This document shows, one piece after another, positions 15,963 to 16,011 of a DNA stretch of 16,011 nucleotides. The notes under the pieces were generated by a model. That model was given only the letters and a program-made list of their open reading frames with translations. It was not told where the DNA came from and made no database searches. A program made the position numbers and the translations under genes. Source of the DNA: an uncultured Bacteroidales bacterium. Its GTDB lineage: Bacteria; Bacteroidota; Bacteroidia; Bacteroidales; P3. Position 1 is the stretch's first letter. Every line of letters starts with the position of its first letter. The stretch is taken from contig CALCUN010000085.1 in the NCBI GenBank assembly GCA_937906975.1, forward strand, positions 1 to 16,011, in the 5' to 3' direction.

Positions 15963-16011
15963 CAAATAAAAAACGGTAACGCCTTTTTCTTTTGTCCGAA
16001 TCGGAGTTTAT
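15963..16011 (+). other. Tail of the rod RNA region, possible weak terminator, cut by window
   Basis: After the rod comes an A-run, CGGTAACG (a two-base-pair stem with a GTAA loop) and a T-rich tract (15984-15992). This would be a weak terminator at best. TCCGA-A-TCGGA (about 15995-16005) is a small palindrome at the end of the window. Nothing else can be supported. Confidence 0.3.

Overview
The window is AT-rich chromosomal DNA from a member of the Bacteroidota, most likely order Bacteroidales. Four signs support this. Several genes are preceded by the TTTG / TAnnTTTG promoter form characteristic of the phylum. Three large secreted proteins end in C-terminal sorting domains of the type IX secretion system (T9SS). 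The DUF2027-Smr protein and the Mpl-type ligase are of Bacteroidota type. Most start codons lie behind A-rich leaders rather than strong Shine-Dalgarno sequences.

Layout: (1) 3-200, the C-terminal end of a probable serine recombinase, cut by the window edge. (2) 224-1693, metK under a SAM-I-clan riboswitch whose expression platform can be read as an intrinsic terminator with a competing antiterminator. Two hairpins follow metK. (3) 1770-5186, a minus-strand cluster, read as mpl (peptidoglycan recycling ligase), a DUF2027/Smr protein and a GT90 glycosyltransferase. The gaps are 15 and 6 bases, so they are probably one transcription unit for cell-envelope and nucleic-acid maintenance functions. 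(4) 5339-7624, a monocistronic secreted T9SS cargo protein with its own promoter and terminator. (5) 7772-14146, two tandem paralogous secreted M6-type metalloproteases with the same domain order, followed 4 bases later by ridA, with one promoter at the front and one strong terminator at the end. (6) 14218-15516, a minus-strand Fic-domain protein with an inhibitory helix motif and a C-terminal winged-helix-like region, sharing the bidirectional terminator with ridA. (7) 15517-16011, a gene-free 495-base stretch. It contains an inverted repeat over the fic promoter, three palindromes spaced exactly 22 bases apart, a very good promoter, and a long rod-shaped RNA of about 139 nt that I read as a 6S-like or otherwise undescribed structured RNA.

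The coding regions are mostly recognisable families. The least explained material is non-coding: the rod RNA at 15824-15962, the phased GTCCAA palindromes at 15614-15674, the operator-like inverted repeat upstream of fic, and the detailed switch architecture upstream of metK. Among the proteins, the tandem M6 protease pair and its marked synonymous-codon drift are the most unusual. No database search or folding program was run; every family call is from motif recognition and every RNA structure is from base-pair inspection by eye.
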